DNA of 64,000 nucleotides from contig NZ_CP071060.1 in NCBI RefSeq assembly GCF_017161445.1, positions 3,720,001 to 3,784,000 on the forward strand, read 5' to 3'. Each line of letters starts with the position of its first letter. Within the stretch, counting starts at the first letter, position 1. The notes under the pieces are model-generated. The model was given only the letters and a program-made list of their open reading frames with translations, ran no database searches and was not told the origin of the DNA. Shown piece after piece: positions 31,282 through 40,508 of the stretch. Both the position numbers and the translations under genes were made by a program. Origin of the DNA: Niveibacterium microcysteis (lineage in GTDB: Bacteria > Pseudomonadota > Gammaproteobacteria > Burkholderiales > Rhodocyclaceae).

Positions 31282-34110
31282 TCACAAACCGAGCTCAGAA
31301 GCCAGCTTGCGCGCCTCCGCTGGCATTCCGTCACGCGCCAGATCAGCAACGACCGGCGACAGCTCCTCGCGCGCCTCTTTCGTTCGCCCCTGCTTCGCCA
31401 GCACCCAAGCGAGGTGGAACCGAACCTCTGCGTCGCGCGGATTGCGCAGCCGCGCGTCACGCAAGTAGCCAAGCGCGCGATCGAGCTGTCCGTTGCGCGC
31501 GAGTATCCAGCCGTAGGTGTCTACCACCTGCGGATCGTTTGGCGCACTGCGCCAAGCGCGCTCAGCCGCCGGCAGCGCGCCAGCATCGCCGAGCTGCAGC
31601 AGCACCAGTGCGTAGTTATTCAGCACGCCCGAAGGTTGCGGCCCCCGCTGTTGCAGTTGCTCCAGCGTAGCTCGTGCAGCTTTGAGATCCCCGGCGCGGA
31701 TCTGCCCTTCCGCCAGGGCCATCAGAATCCGCGGATCACTTTGCTTGCTGACCCGCTGATAATCCTGCAATAGGGCGACCCCGCGAGCAGGCTGATTTGC
31801 AGCCAGACATGCGCGGAAGGCGCGAAGCGCGTTGTCGGCGCTCGGCTCCTTGTCGAGCCCGCTCTTGTGAAGTACCAGTCCGTTCGCCGTCTGCCCCTTG
31901 GTCAGGGCGATGTCGCCCTGGAGTTGGTAACCCGCGGCTCGGGTTGGGTACTTTTCGGCCAGACTCTTCGCAAGCCGCTCCGCGTTCCCGATATCGTTGG
32001 AACGCAACGCAAGTTCAGCCTGCAGTTCGAGCGCCGCGAAAGCGTCGGGCTGCAGCGCCAGCGCCTTTTCAACCGTATAGGTGGCGCCCTGCAGATGGCC
32101 CGCCGCGATCTGCATGCGCGCAATCTGTACCAGCGCATCCGGATCCGCCTCAAGGCGTTTGCGCGCGTCAATCAGCGTTTCGCGCGCCCGCTGAAGATCA
32201 CCGCTGGCCAACTGTGCCCGCGCCAGCGCCAGGACGATGGAGAGGTCGTTGGGCATCGCCGCGACCGCGGCTCGCGCGATCTTGGCCGCACCAGCGTTAT
32301 CGCCAGCGGCAAGCGCCTCATCGATCAGAATCAGCGGGGCGCGCGGATGACGTGGGGCGACCGCCGTCGCCTTCTCCAGCCCCTTGCGTGCCGCCTCCGC
32401 GTTGCCCGCGGCACGATCAAGCGCCGCCAAGTCGATCAGCGCGTCCGGGTTGTCCGGCTGACTCCGCAGCAGATCCTGCAAACGCTTGCGCGCGGCGTCA
32501 CTACGCCCCTCCACCACATCGAGGCGAGCAAGGTTGAGCTGCGCCGGCGTGAAGCGGGCGTCGACAGCAACCGCCGCCTCGTAGGCCTTCCGCGCGCCAG
32601 CACGGTCGCCAGCACGGCCGCGGGCAAGACCGAGAAGGTTCAAAGCAACCGGACTGCGCGGATTAGCGGTGTAGACGCGTTCCAGCACTTCCAGAGCCTG
32701 CTTCACATCGCCGCGCTGCAACAGGAGCACACCGAGCGATGCGCCGACCGCCTGGTCACCCGGGTTCGCATCGAAGGCGGCGCGCAGATGCTGCGCGCCG
32801 GAAACGTCCAAGCCCTGCCCCGCAAGGGATGCGCCGAAGGTGGCGCGCATCGTCGGGTCGGCCGAGCCTTGCATGACCGCGCGCTCAAGCAACGCGGCGG
32901 CCTTGCTGTAGCGTTTCTGCACCAGATAGGCCGAACCGAGCAGCGTCATTGCCTGTGCATCACCGGGCGCGCGGCGCAGGTAGTCTTCCAGCAGGTTCGC
33001 AGCACGCACCGGATCGTTGTCGTTGAGGTAAGCCGACGCGAGCATGCGGGTTGCGCCGGGGTGATACGGCTGCAGGCGCAGGAACGCTTCGAAGTAGACG
33101 CGCGCCTTCTCGCCGTCGTGAAGACTGTAATGCGCCATGCCGCCGAGCAGCAACACGTTGGCACGGCGGCTGCGAATCTCCTGCGGCATGGTGTCGACCG
33201 CCTTGACAACCTCCGCCATTTCGCGCGCAACGCCAGCGGTATCGCCCTTGCGTGCGGCAATCACACCACGTCGGTAGGCGGCGCGCGGATCGCCCGGCGC
33301 GAACTCGCGCAGTGCGTCGAGATCGCGCAGCGCCTCGGCGTCGCGATTCATGTCCAGCAACAGGTCGATGCGAGCAAGTCGCGCGTCGGTCTGGCGCGGG
33401 TCCAGGGACAGCGCGCGCCCGAATGCGTCGATCGCCGCCTGCACTTGCTGCTGACCGGCAAGCGCGGCGCCACGCGTCGCCCATGCCTCCGGGCGATCCG
33501 GCGCAAGTGTGATGGCCTGTTGCGAAAGCTCTAGCGCGCGGGCAACGTTGCCTTGCCGCAAGGCAAGCGAAGCCTCGGCCATGACCAGCGTCGGCGCCTT
33601 GGGGTCGATTGCACGCGCCTCGTCAAACGCCTTGCGTGCGGCGCGGGCATCGTTGATTTCGCCCGCGGCGCTGCCACGCACGATCAGCAGCTCCTGCCGC
33701 ACCGAATTCGGGAGGCTGGTCGGCAGCGGGCGCGCCAACAAATCGGTGAAGCGCCCCTGCGCGTAAAGCGCCTGAGCGAGCGGCAGCTCAACCTCCGCGC
33801 GATCGACGCCGAGTTCGATTGCGGTGTTGAACGCGGTCTCTGCGCCGACCGAATCGCCCACCGCGAGCAGCGACTTGCCGAGCAGTACCTGCGCGGCCAG
33901 CATCTTGCGATCCTGCTGAAGCGCATTCTTGAGCTGAATGACCGCACCGGTGTAGTCGCGCCGCTGATAACGAGCCAGCGCGTCTTCGTAGAAGCGGGAG
34001 GCCTTGCCGGCATCGACGGCGTGTGCCGGCGCGGACAGCATTGCAGACAGGGCGGACGCCAGCAGCAGCTGGCGCAGACGGAAACCGGTTCGGGGCACGA
34101 TGGCAGGCAC
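31282..34110 (-). CDS. prsT: PEP-CTERM system TPR-repeat protein PrsT
   Basis: The product is about 942 residues: a signal peptide (FRLRQLLLASALSAMLSAPAHA, cleavage after AHA), then roughly twenty tetratricopeptide repeats through to the C-terminus, such as FYEDALARYQRRDYTGAVIQLKNALQQD. Length and layout fit PrsT, a periplasmic TPR protein that accompanies exosortase/PEP-CTERM polysaccharide systems. There is no lipobox. The frame is open further upstream, but a -10-like TATACT at 34133 predicts transcription from about 34121, so GTG at 34110 or 34098 is the likely start. It lies just upstream of the PEP-CTERM gene on the same strand. No exosortase gene is in the window. Confidence 0.85.
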   Translation of the reverse strand: MPAIVPRTGFRLRQLLLASALSAMLSAPAHAVDAGKASRFYEDALARYQRRDYTGAVIQLKNALQQDRKMLAAQVLLGKSLLAVGDSVGAETAFNTAIELGVDRAEVELPLAQALYAQGRFTDLLARPLPTSLPNSVRQELLIVRGSAAGEINDARAARKAFDEARAIDPKAPTLVMAEASLALRQGNVARALELSQQAITLAPDRPEAWATRGAALAGQQQVQAAIDAFGRALSLDPRQTDARLARIDLLLDMNRDAEALRDLDALREFAPGDPRAAYRRGVIAARKGDTAGVAREMAEVVKAVDTMPQEIRSRRANVLLLGGMAHYSLHDGEKARVYFEAFLRLQPYHPGATRMLASAYLNDNDPVRAANLLEDYLRRAPGDAQAMTLLGSAYLVQKRYSKAAALLERAVMQGSADPTMRATFGASLAGQGLDVSGAQHLRAAFDANPGDQAVGASLGVLLLQRGDVKQALEVLERVYTANPRSPVALNLLGLARGRAGDRAGARKAYEAAVAVDARFTPAQLNLARLDVVEGRSDAARKRLQDLLRSQPDNPDALIDLAALDRAAGNAEAARKGLEKATAVAPRHPRAPLILIDEALAAGDNAGAAKIARAAVAAMPNDLSIVLALARAQLASGDLQRARETLIDARKRLEADPDALVQIARMQIAAGHLQGATYTVEKALALQPDAFAALELQAELALRSNDIGNAERLAKSLAEKYPTRAAGYQLQGDIALTKGQTANGLVLHKSGLDKEPSADNALRAFRACLAANQPARGVALLQDYQRVSKQSDPRILMALAEGQIRAGDLKAARATLEQLQQRGPQPSGVLNNYALVLLQLGDAGALPAAERAWRSAPNDPQVVDTYGWILARNGQLDRALGYLRDARLRNPRDAEVRFHLAWVLAKQGRTKEAREELSPVVADLARDGMPAEARKLASELGL

Positions 34111-34127
34111 GCAAATGGGGCACGCCG

Positions 34128-34133
34128 AGTATA
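34128..34133 (-). promoter_or_regulatory. -10 box for prsT
   Basis: TATACT on the minus strand is a 5/6 match to the sigma-70 -10 box, placing transcription near 34121, eleven bases before GTG 34110. No convincing -35 box is seen at 16-19 bp. It was used to choose the prsT start. Confidence 0.4.
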
Positions 34134-34399
34134 GGGATATGCCCCCGGCGAGCGCGTGACATTTCTTGCCCTGCACGACGCAAAGGCAAAAACATCGCAA
34201 ACCCGTTGAACGAGTGCGCCAGCCGCAACACCCCGGTTCAATCGGTTTGCGCCTGGTCAACCCGTGGCTTCATGCGTGTTTCTACGGATGTGCGGCGCCG
34301 GTCAGGTGGTACAGTTTTCGCTCAGCCCAACTATTCGCGCGCGCCCCACGTTTCTGGGCGCGGCGCCCGGTATCTCAAACACGCTAGGAGGCTCATCGC

Positions 34400-35314
34400 A
34401 TGATTTCCCGCTCGGCTCTCGTCATGACCACGCTGCTGGGTTCGCTGCTTGCAAGCGGCGTCGAAGCCCAAACGCTCGAAGGCACGCTGAAGAAGATCAA
34501 GGACAGCGGCGCGGTGACGCTCGGCATCCGCGAATCGTCGATTCCACTCTCCTACCTCGATGCGAGCCAGAAACCTGTCGGCTACCACATCGACATCTGC
34601 AACCGCATAGTCGATGCGATCAAGGTGAAGCTTGCGCTGCCGAACCTCAAGGTGAACACGCAGCCGGTCACGTCGCAGAACCGCATTCCGCTGGTCACCA
34701 ACGGCACCGTCGATCTCGAGTGCGGCTCCACGACCAACAACGCCGCGCGCCAGAATCAGGTGGCGTTTGCGCCGACGACGTACGTCACCACGGTGCGCAT
34801 GGCGGTGAAGAAGTCTTCCGGCATCAACAGCCTGGCGCAACTCGACGGCAAGCCGGTGGCAACCACGACCGGCACGACGTCGGTCCAGCTGATGCGCGCG
34901 CATGAGAAGGGCAAGAGCGTGAATTTCAAGGAGGTGTACGGCAAGGACCACGCCGACAGCTTCCTGATGCTGGCGTCCGATCGCGCTGTCGCGTTCGTGA
35001 TGGACGACAACCTGCTGGCCGGGCTGATCGCCACGTCGCCGGCGCCGAACGACTACGCCGTGGTGGGCGAACCGCTGTCGGTCGAGCCGATCGCGATCAT
35101 GTTCCGCAAGGACGATCCGCAGTTCAAAGGGCTGGTGCACTCCGCCGTGCGTGACCTGATCAAGAGCGGCGAAGTCGAGAAGCTCTACACCAAGTGGTTC
35201 ACGCAGCCGATTCCGCCGAAGAACGCGAACCTGAACCTGCCGATGAGCGAAGCCCTCAAGGCCGCGCTGAAGACACCGAACGACGCACCGGCCGAGCAGT
35301 ACAACAAGAAGTAA
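34400..35314 (+). CDS. gltI: Glutamate/aspartate ABC transporter, periplasmic binding protein
   Basis: GltI captures glutamate or aspartate in the periplasm for the GltJK permease. The 304-residue product has a signal peptide (MISRSALVMTTLLGSLLASG, cleavage after VEAQ-like residues near 24). The solute-binding fold follows, with SGAVTLGIRESSIPLSYLD, GYHIDICNRIVDAI, LVTNGTVDLECGSTTNN and VAFVMDDNLLAGLI, all typical of GltI. AGGAGG sits eight bases before the ATG. It heads gltIJKL. Two strong hairpins lie between it and gltJ, an arrangement that commonly leaves the binding-protein mRNA in excess over the permease mRNA. Confidence 0.95.
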   Translation: MISRSALVMTTLLGSLLASGVEAQTLEGTLKKIKDSGAVTLGIRESSIPLSYLDASQKPVGYHIDICNRIVDAIKVKLALPNLKVNTQPVTSQNRIPLVTNGTVDLECGSTTNNAARQNQVAFAPTTYVTTVRMAVKKSSGINSLAQLDGKPVATTTGTTSVQLMRAHEKGKSVNFKEVYGKDHADSFLMLASDRAVAFVMDDNLLAGLIATSPAPNDYAVVGEPLSVEPIAIMFRKDDPQFKGLVHSAVRDLIKSGEVEKLYTKWFTQPIPPKNANLNLPMSEALKAALKTPNDAPAEQYNKK

Positions 35315-35330
35315 GCCGCCCCGCGGCTCT

Positions 35331-35383
35331 GCGGCGCCCCCGCGCGGGGCGCCGCGCATGACCTCCGCAGCCCGCTGGGCTGC
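35331..35383 (+). other. Intercistronic hairpins between gltI and gltJ
   Basis: GCGGCGCCCC / GGGGCGCCGC forms a perfect 10-bp stem (35331-35355), and GCAGCCC / GGGCTGC a 7-bp stem (35367-35383). Neither has a T-run. They probably act as a partial terminator or 3'-end stabiliser so that gltI is expressed above gltJKL. Confidence 0.6.
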
Positions 35384-35409
35384 TTCAGCAAAACAGGTAG
35401 CCCACCACA

Positions 35410-36147
35410 ATGAATTACCACTGGAACTGGGGCGTCTATCTCGAGCAGGTCAGCTCCGGCGACGAGACCTATCTCGACTGGATCATCTCGGCGCTCGGCT
35501 GGACGATGGCGGTATCGATGTCCGCCTGGATCATCGCGCTGGTCCTTGGCGCATTGATCGGCACGCTGCGCACCACGCCAAACCGCTGGTTGGTGGCAAT
35601 CGGCAATGTCTGGGTCGAAGGCTTCCGCAATGTGCCACTGCTGGTGCAACTCTTTCTGTGGTTCTTCGTCGTGCCCGAATTCCTTCCCGCCGAGCTGTCG
35701 CGCTGGGTGAAGCAGGACATGCCGGCGAAGGAGTTCTTCACCGCAACGATCTGTCTTGGCCTGTTTACGTCGGCACGCGTCGCCGAACAGGTGCGCGCCG
35801 GCATCCAGAGCCTGCCGCGCGGGCAGAAGATGGCCGGGCTGGCGATGGGTTTCACGCTCGCACAGACCTACCGCCATGTGTTGCTACCGATGGCCTTCCG
35901 CATCGTGATTCCGCCGCTGACTTCCGAGTTCATGAACATCATCAAGAACTCCGCAGTGGCGTTTGCGATCGGGCTCATGGAGCTGACCTTCATTTCACGC
36001 CAGATGATCGAAGAATCCGGCCAGGTTTTTGAGAGCCTGCTCGCCGCGACCATCCTCTACACCGTCTGTGCGTTTGCCGCGAATCGAGTGATGACCTTCA
36101 TCGAGAAACGAACCCGCGTGCCCGGCTACATCGCCGGCGCCAAGTAA
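35410..36147 (+). CDS. gltJ: Glutamate/aspartate ABC transporter permease GltJ
   Basis: The 245-residue inner-membrane permease starts MNYHWNWGVYLEQVSSGDETYLDWIISALGWTMAVS, as in GltJ. It has about five membrane helices and the ABC-coupling EAA-type loop VRAGIQSLPRGQKMAGLAMGFTLAQTYRHVLLPMA near residues 135-168. It pairs with GltK in the membrane and couples to GltL. The start at 35410 follows a weak AGGT sequence. It is separated by 10 bp from gltK. Confidence 0.94.
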   Translation: MNYHWNWGVYLEQVSSGDETYLDWIISALGWTMAVSMSAWIIALVLGALIGTLRTTPNRWLVAIGNVWVEGFRNVPLLVQLFLWFFVVPEFLPAELSRWVKQDMPAKEFFTATICLGLFTSARVAEQVRAGIQSLPRGQKMAGLAMGFTLAQTYRHVLLPMAFRIVIPPLTSEFMNIIKNSAVAFAIGLMELTFISRQMIEESGQVFESLLAATILYTVCAFAANRVMTFIEKRTRVPGYIAGAK

Positions 36148-36157
36148 GGGGACGACG

Positions 36158-36823
36158 ATGCTCGATCATCTCGACTTTTCCATCATCGGCCCGGGCCTGC
36201 CCTTCATCTGGAAGGGGCTGCTGTTCAGCCTGAAACTCACCGTCGTCGCAATGAGCGGCGGCATCGTGCTCGGCACGTTGCTGGCCCTTGCCCGCCTCTC
36301 TGGCGGCCCGGTGCTGGCAGCCGCAGCGACGACCTATGTGAACACCATGCGCTCGATCCCGCTGCTGATGGTGATCCTGTGGTTCTTCTTCCTGATCCCG
36401 CTGTTCACCGGCGCACCGATGGGGGCAGAGAACTCCGCACTGATCACCTTCACTGCGTTCGAGGCCGCGTACTACTCCGAGATCATGCGTGCCGGCATTC
36501 AGAGCGTGCCGCGCGGGCAGGTGAACGCCGGCTTTGCACTCGGCATGACCTACTGGCAGGCGATGAAGATCGTCGTGCTGCCGCAGGCCTTCCGCAACAT
36601 GCTGCCGGTGCTGCTGACGCAAACCATCATCCTGTTCCAGGACACCTCACTCGTGTACGCCATCGGCGCCAGCGATCTGCTCAAGGCCGCCGAGGTCACC
36701 GGCAAGAACTACAACCGGCCGATCGAGATGTACCTGTTTGTCGCCCTGATCTACTTCGCGATCTGCTTCAGCCTGTCGATGCTTGTGAAGCACCTGCAGA
36801 AGCGCATTGCCATCATTCGCTAA
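36158..36823 (+). CDS. gltK: Glutamate/aspartate ABC transporter permease GltK
   Basis: The 221-residue permease has the polar amino acid permease layout: FIWKGLLFSLKLTVVAMSGGIVLGTLLALARLSG, YVNTMRSIPLLMVILWFFF, and the coupling loop MRAGIQSVPRGQVNAGFALGMTYWQAMKIVVLPQA, ending in basic HLQKRIAIIR. AAGGGG precedes the ATG. It is the second transmembrane subunit of the glutamate/aspartate importer, 12 bp before gltL. Confidence 0.95.
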   Translation: MLDHLDFSIIGPGLPFIWKGLLFSLKLTVVAMSGGIVLGTLLALARLSGGPVLAAAATTYVNTMRSIPLLMVILWFFFLIPLFTGAPMGAENSALITFTAFEAAYYSEIMRAGIQSVPRGQVNAGFALGMTYWQAMKIVVLPQAFRNMLPVLLTQTIILFQDTSLVYAIGASDLLKAAEVTGKNYNRPIEMYLFVALIYFAICFSLSMLVKHLQKRIAIIR

Positions 36824-36835
36824 CGGACTGCTCCC

Positions 36836-37570
36836 ATGTCGATGATCGATATCCGCAACATCTCCAAGTGGTACGGCCAGTTCCAGGTGCTGACCGATTG
36901 CAGTACGCAGGTCAAGAAGGGCGAGGTCGTCGTGGTCTGCGGGCCCTCAGGCTCGGGAAAGTCCACGCTGATCAAGTGCGTCAACGGCCTTGAGCCCTTC
37001 CAGAAGGGCGACATCATCGTCAACGACATCTCCGTCGGCGACGCGAAGACGGATCTGCCCAAGCTGCGCGCACGCGTTGGCATGGTGTTCCAGCACTTCG
37101 AGCTGTTCCCGCACATGAGCATCATCGAGAACCTGACGATCGCGCAGACCAAGGTGCTCGGCCGCAACATCGACGAAGCGCGCGACAAGGGCCTCAAGCT
37201 GCTCGACCGCGTCGGTCTGAAGGCGCACGCGAGCAAGTTCCCGGGCGAGATGTCGGGCGGGCAGCAGCAGCGTGTGGCGATTGCCCGCGCACTGGCGATG
37301 GACCCGATCTGCATGCTTTTCGACGAACCCACGTCGGCGCTCGACCCAGAGATGATCAACGAAGTGCTCGACGTGATGGTCGAGCTGGCCAAGGAAGGTA
37401 TGACGATGATGGTCGTCACGCACGAGATGGGCTTCGCACGCAAAGTCGCGCACCGCGTGATCTTCATGGACGCCGGCCAGATCGTCGAGGACGCCGCGAA
37501 GGACGACTTCTTCGGCAAGCCGCACTCGGAACGCGCGCAGCACTTCCTGTCGAAGATCCTGCAGCACTGA
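36836..37570 (+). CDS. gltL: Glutamate/aspartate ABC transporter ATP-binding protein GltL
   Basis: The 244-residue ATPase has Walker [19 protein letters not shown] (from about residue 34), Q-loop [12 protein letters not shown], signature [15 protein letters not shown], Walker [17 protein letters not shown] and the switch His in [16 protein letters not shown]. These are textbook polar-amino-acid importer ATPase features. It completes gltIJKL and is followed 22 bp later by a strong terminator, so the asparaginase gene must have its own promoter. Confidence 0.96.
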   Translation: MSMIDIRNISKWYGQFQVLTDCSTQVKKGEVVVVCGPSGSGKSTLIKCVNGLEPFQKGDIIVNDISVGDAKTDLPKLRARVGMVFQHFELFPHMSIIENLTIAQTKVLGRNIDEARDKGLKLLDRVGLKAHASKFPGEMSGGQQQRVAIARALAMDPICMLFDEPTSALDPEMINEVLDVMVELAKEGMTMMVVTHEMGFARKVAHRVIFMDAGQIVEDAAKDDFFGKPHSERAQHFLSKILQH

Positions 37571-37592
37571 TCGCGCCGGTCGCTCACGCAAG

Positions 37593-37620
37593 AAGGCCCG
37601 CACACGCGGGCCTTTTCGTT
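37593..37620 (+). terminator. Rho-independent terminator after gltL
   Basis: AAGGCCCGC and GCGGGCCTT form a perfect 9-bp stem with an ACAC loop, followed by TTCGTT. Confidence 0.85.
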
Positions 37621-37675
37621 TCCAGCGCGGCGACCGCGTTATCCTTGGCGCCTTCTTCAGGCCCGAACGCAGCTC

Positions 37676-38656
37676 ATGCCAAAGCTACTTCTCATCGCCA
37701 CCGGCGGCACGATCGCCGGAAGCGCGGCTGACACCACCGATACCTCGCGCTACCGCGCGGGCGCGCTCAGCGCCGAGACACTGCTTCACGCGCTGCCGGA
37801 AGCTTCAACACTCGGGCACATCACGGCCGAGCAGCCGTTTGCGCTGGACAGCAAGGACATGACGCCAACGCACTGGCTGGCGCTCGCCGCGCTGCTGCGC
37901 GAACGGCTCGCATCACCAGAGGTCGATGGCGTCGTGATCACGCACGGCACCGACACGCTGGAGGAAAGCGCCTTCTTCCTGCACCTGACGCTGCCGCGCA
38001 GCAAACCCGTGGTGCTGACGGCCGCGATGCGCCCAGCCACCGCGCGCTCGGCGGACGGCCCGATGAACCTGTTGCAGGCGCTCGCCTGTGCCGCGACGCA
38101 AAGCGCTGCCGGCCTCGGCCCACTGGTTGTCGCCAGCGACCGGATCTGGCGTGCGCGGGACTGCAGCAAACGGCACACCCATGCGCCGGATGCGCTAGGC
38201 GGCGTCGATGCCGGCCCGGTCGGGGTGGCCATCGGCACACACATCCGTCTCGACCAGGCCGCTGATGGTGGCGCGCCATGCTTCGCCGGCACGCTGCCGA
38301 GCGCGCTGCCGCGTGTCGATGTGCTGGCCGCCTACGCAGGCGCGCCGGCAGACCTGATCGACGCGAGTGTGGCAAACGGTGCCGCCGGCATCGTGCTCGC
38401 GCTCGCGGGGCACGGCAGCGTGCCGGACGATTGGCACCCAGCCATTGCCGCCGCCGTCGCACGCAGCATTCCGGTAGTGCGCGCCAGCCGCGTTGCAAGC
38501 GGTGGTGTGATGCCGCAGGCCAACTTCGACGATGCCGCGCACGGCACCCTGGCCTGCGGACGCCTCACGCCCTGGCAGGCACGGGTGACGCTGATGCTGG
38601 CGCTGGGCTGCGGCATCCCTGCCGAGCGACTGCAAGGCACGCTACAGCGCGCCTGA
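37676..38656 (+). CDS. L-asparaginase/glutaminase family amidohydrolase
   Basis: The 326-residue enzyme hydrolyses asparagine to aspartate and ammonia. Both catalytic triads are visible: IATGGTIAGS (Thr12 as nucleophile region) and VVITHGTDTLEES (residues 87-97, with Thr92 and Asp93). GPMNLLQAL and ASGGVMPQANFDD toward the C-terminus are also family-like. There is no signal peptide, so it should act in the cytoplasm despite resembling type II enzymes in sequence. It follows the glutamate/aspartate importer, whose substrate is its product, but lies beyond that operon's terminator. A GC hairpin after the stop is shared with the convergent antiporter gene. Confidence 0.9.
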   Translation: MPKLLLIATGGTIAGSAADTTDTSRYRAGALSAETLLHALPEASTLGHITAEQPFALDSKDMTPTHWLALAALLRERLASPEVDGVVITHGTDTLEESAFFLHLTLPRSKPVVLTAAMRPATARSADGPMNLLQALACAATQSAAGLGPLVVASDRIWRARDCSKRHTHAPDALGGVDAGPVGVAIGTHIRLDQAADGGAPCFAGTLPSALPRVDVLAAYAGAPADLIDASVANGAAGIVLALAGHGSVPDDWHPAIAAAVARSIPVVRASRVASGGVMPQANFDDAAHGTLACGRLTPWQARVTLMLALGCGIPAERLQGTLQRA

Positions 38657-38660
38657 CCCG

Positions 38661-38679
38661 AGGCCGCCACCGGCGGCCT
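38661..38679. terminator. Hairpin between convergent asparaginase and antiporter genes
   Basis: AGGCCGCC and GGCGGCCT form an 8-bp stem with an ACC loop that overlaps the antiporter stop codon. There is no T-run on either side, so any termination is probably weak or Rho-assisted. Confidence 0.4.
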
Positions 38680-40453
38680 ACTCCGCCTTCGCCGGCACGG
38701 CCTGCTTGCGCTCCAGATCGAGAATGGAGGCCAGCTCGGCGCGTGCCTCCTTCGATGTCTGGATCAACTGTTGTTCGTCGTGATAGACCGCCTGCTGACG
38801 CGCAAGCAACCGGTTATCCGCCTCGACGAAACGCGCAACGGTCTGCGCAATCTCTGCCTCGCTCACGCCCAGGCTGCCGAGCACGCCACGGCCGATCTCG
38901 ATGCTGGAAAGCAGGGTCTCGCGCACCTGCAGCGTGACGCCAAGGTCGATCAGCCGATAGGCGTGGAAGCGATTGCGCGCCCGCGCGATGATCGTGAGCT
39001 TCGGATAGTGGCGCCGCACCAGTTCGGCCACCTGCAGCGAACGCTCGACATCGTCGATCGCCAACACGAACACCTTGGCCGAACCCACATGCGCGGACTC
39101 AAGCAGTGCCAGATGAGCCGCATCGCCGTAGTAAACCTGCATGCCGAAACGGCGCACGGTCTCGATCTGCTCCGGGTCGTTGTCAACCGCCGTGAAGCGG
39201 ACACCTTGCTTCATCAGCACCCGGCCGACGACTTGTCCGACGCGACCAAAGCCTGCGATCACCACGGTGGGGGGATCTGTCGGCAGCGTGTCGAACGCGC
39301 GCACCGGGCGCTTGGCCTCGCGCCGCCCGAGCCAGTCGTTGGCAAGGAACAGCAGCGGCGCCAAGGCCATCGACAACGCGACCGCGAGGGTGAGCTGGTC
39401 CGCGATACGCCCCGGCACAAGGCGCCCTTGCTCCACCATGCTGAACACCACAAAGGCGAACTCACCCCCCTGCGCCAACGCGAACGCCAGCGGCCGGGCA
39501 CTGCCGGCACCATCTGGTGCCAGACGCCGCAAGAGCCACAACACCGCAGCCTTCGTTGCCAGCAGGCCGATCGCAAGGCTCAAGATGCGCACCGGCATCG
39601 AGCCGAGCAGGTCGAGGTTGGCGTTCATGCCAACGGCCATGAAGAACAGACCCAGCAGCAAGCCCTTGAAGGGGTCGATGGTGGCCTCCAGTTCATGGCG
39701 GAACTCGGAGTCGGCCAACAGCACGCCGGCGACAAACGCGCCCAGCGACATCGACAAGCCCACGGCTTCCATCAGCGACGCGAGCCCGAGTGCGCACAGC
39801 AGCGCTGCCGCGGTGAACAACTCACGGCTCCCGAAACGCGCGACGTAAACGAACATCCAGTGCAGCACGCGGCGCCCGACCAGCACGATCCCGAGCAAGA
39901 CCACCAGGCCCATCAGCGGATTACGGCCCGCCTTGGGAAGCCCTACATCCAGCAATGGAATCAGGGCCAGCAAGGGAATCACCGAGAGATCCTGGAACAG
40001 CAGGATCGCGAAGGATTCGCGACCGTACTGCGTCGTCAGCTCCTTGCGCTCGGCCAAGGTCGGCAGCACCAGGGCTGTTGACGACAGCGCAAGGGTCCAG
40101 CCAAGCAGGATGCCCGCCTTCACCGAGAGCCCGAGGCCAATGGCAAGCGCGGCCCCGATCACGGCACCGCAACCCACCATCTGCAAGGCGCCGAGGCCGA
40201 ACACCTGACGCCGCAACGCCCACAGGCGCGAGGGCTGCAGTTCGAGGCCGATGACGAACAGCAGCAGCACGATGCCGAGCTCCGCGGTATGCAGAAGGCT
40301 CTCGGGGTCGCCCACGCGATTGAAACCGAAGGGGCCCACCAACACGCCAGCGGCGAGGTAGCCGAGCACGGTGCCCAACTTGGCACGTTTGAACAGCGGC
40401 ACCAGGATGACGGCCGCCGCAATCAGCGCCGCAAAGGTGGTGAGTGAGGTCAT
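38678..40453 (-). CDS. CPA2 cation:proton antiporter with RCK/TrkA-N domain (Kef/YbaL type)
   Basis: The 591-residue inner-membrane protein has 11 to 13 membrane helices (residues about 5-375). Helices include GTVLGYLAAGVLVGPFGFN, ELGIVLLLFVIGLEL, LALSSTALVLPTLAE and ALAQGGEFAFVVFSM. An RCK_N domain with Rossmann motif VVIAGFGRVGQVVGRVLM follows, then YYGDAAHLALLESAHV and a coiled C-terminal tail. It fits KefB/KefC/YbaL potassium or sodium/proton antiporters gated by a bound nucleotide or glutathione adduct; the KefB/C ancillary flavoprotein is not nearby. TTGCGGAG precedes the ATG. It lies 55 bp downstream of cysB on the same strand. Confidence 0.92.
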   Translation of the reverse strand: MTSLTTFAALIAAAVILVPLFKRAKLGTVLGYLAAGVLVGPFGFNRVGDPESLLHTAELGIVLLLFVIGLELQPSRLWALRRQVFGLGALQMVGCGAVIGAALAIGLGLSVKAGILLGWTLALSSTALVLPTLAERKELTTQYGRESFAILLFQDLSVIPLLALIPLLDVGLPKAGRNPLMGLVVLLGIVLVGRRVLHWMFVYVARFGSRELFTAAALLCALGLASLMEAVGLSMSLGAFVAGVLLADSEFRHELEATIDPFKGLLLGLFFMAVGMNANLDLLGSMPVRILSLAIGLLATKAAVLWLLRRLAPDGAGSARPLAFALAQGGEFAFVVFSMVEQGRLVPGRIADQLTLAVALSMALAPLLFLANDWLGRREAKRPVRAFDTLPTDPPTVVIAGFGRVGQVVGRVLMKQGVRFTAVDNDPEQIETVRRFGMQVYYGDAAHLALLESAHVGSAKVFVLAIDDVERSLQVAELVRRHYPKLTIIARARNRFHAYRLIDLGVTLQVRETLLSSIEIGRGVLGSLGVSEAEIAQTVARFVEADNRLLARQQAVYHDEQQLIQTSKEARAELASILDLERKQAVPAKAE

Positions 40454-40508
40454 ACAAAACTCCGCAACATCACTTCAGGTTCGCACACACGCATGACAGG
40501 ACTACGGG

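Noticed and set aside
34200..34240. Sigma-54-like TGGCGCACTCGTTCA upstream of prsT
   Set aside because: The -12 half lacks the GC, and a better sigma-70 -10 box lies closer to the gene.
34110..34260. Extra N-terminal 50 residues for prsT
   Set aside because: The frame is open, but the segment lies upstream of the predicted transcription start, is Cys/Arg-rich, and would bury the signal peptide.
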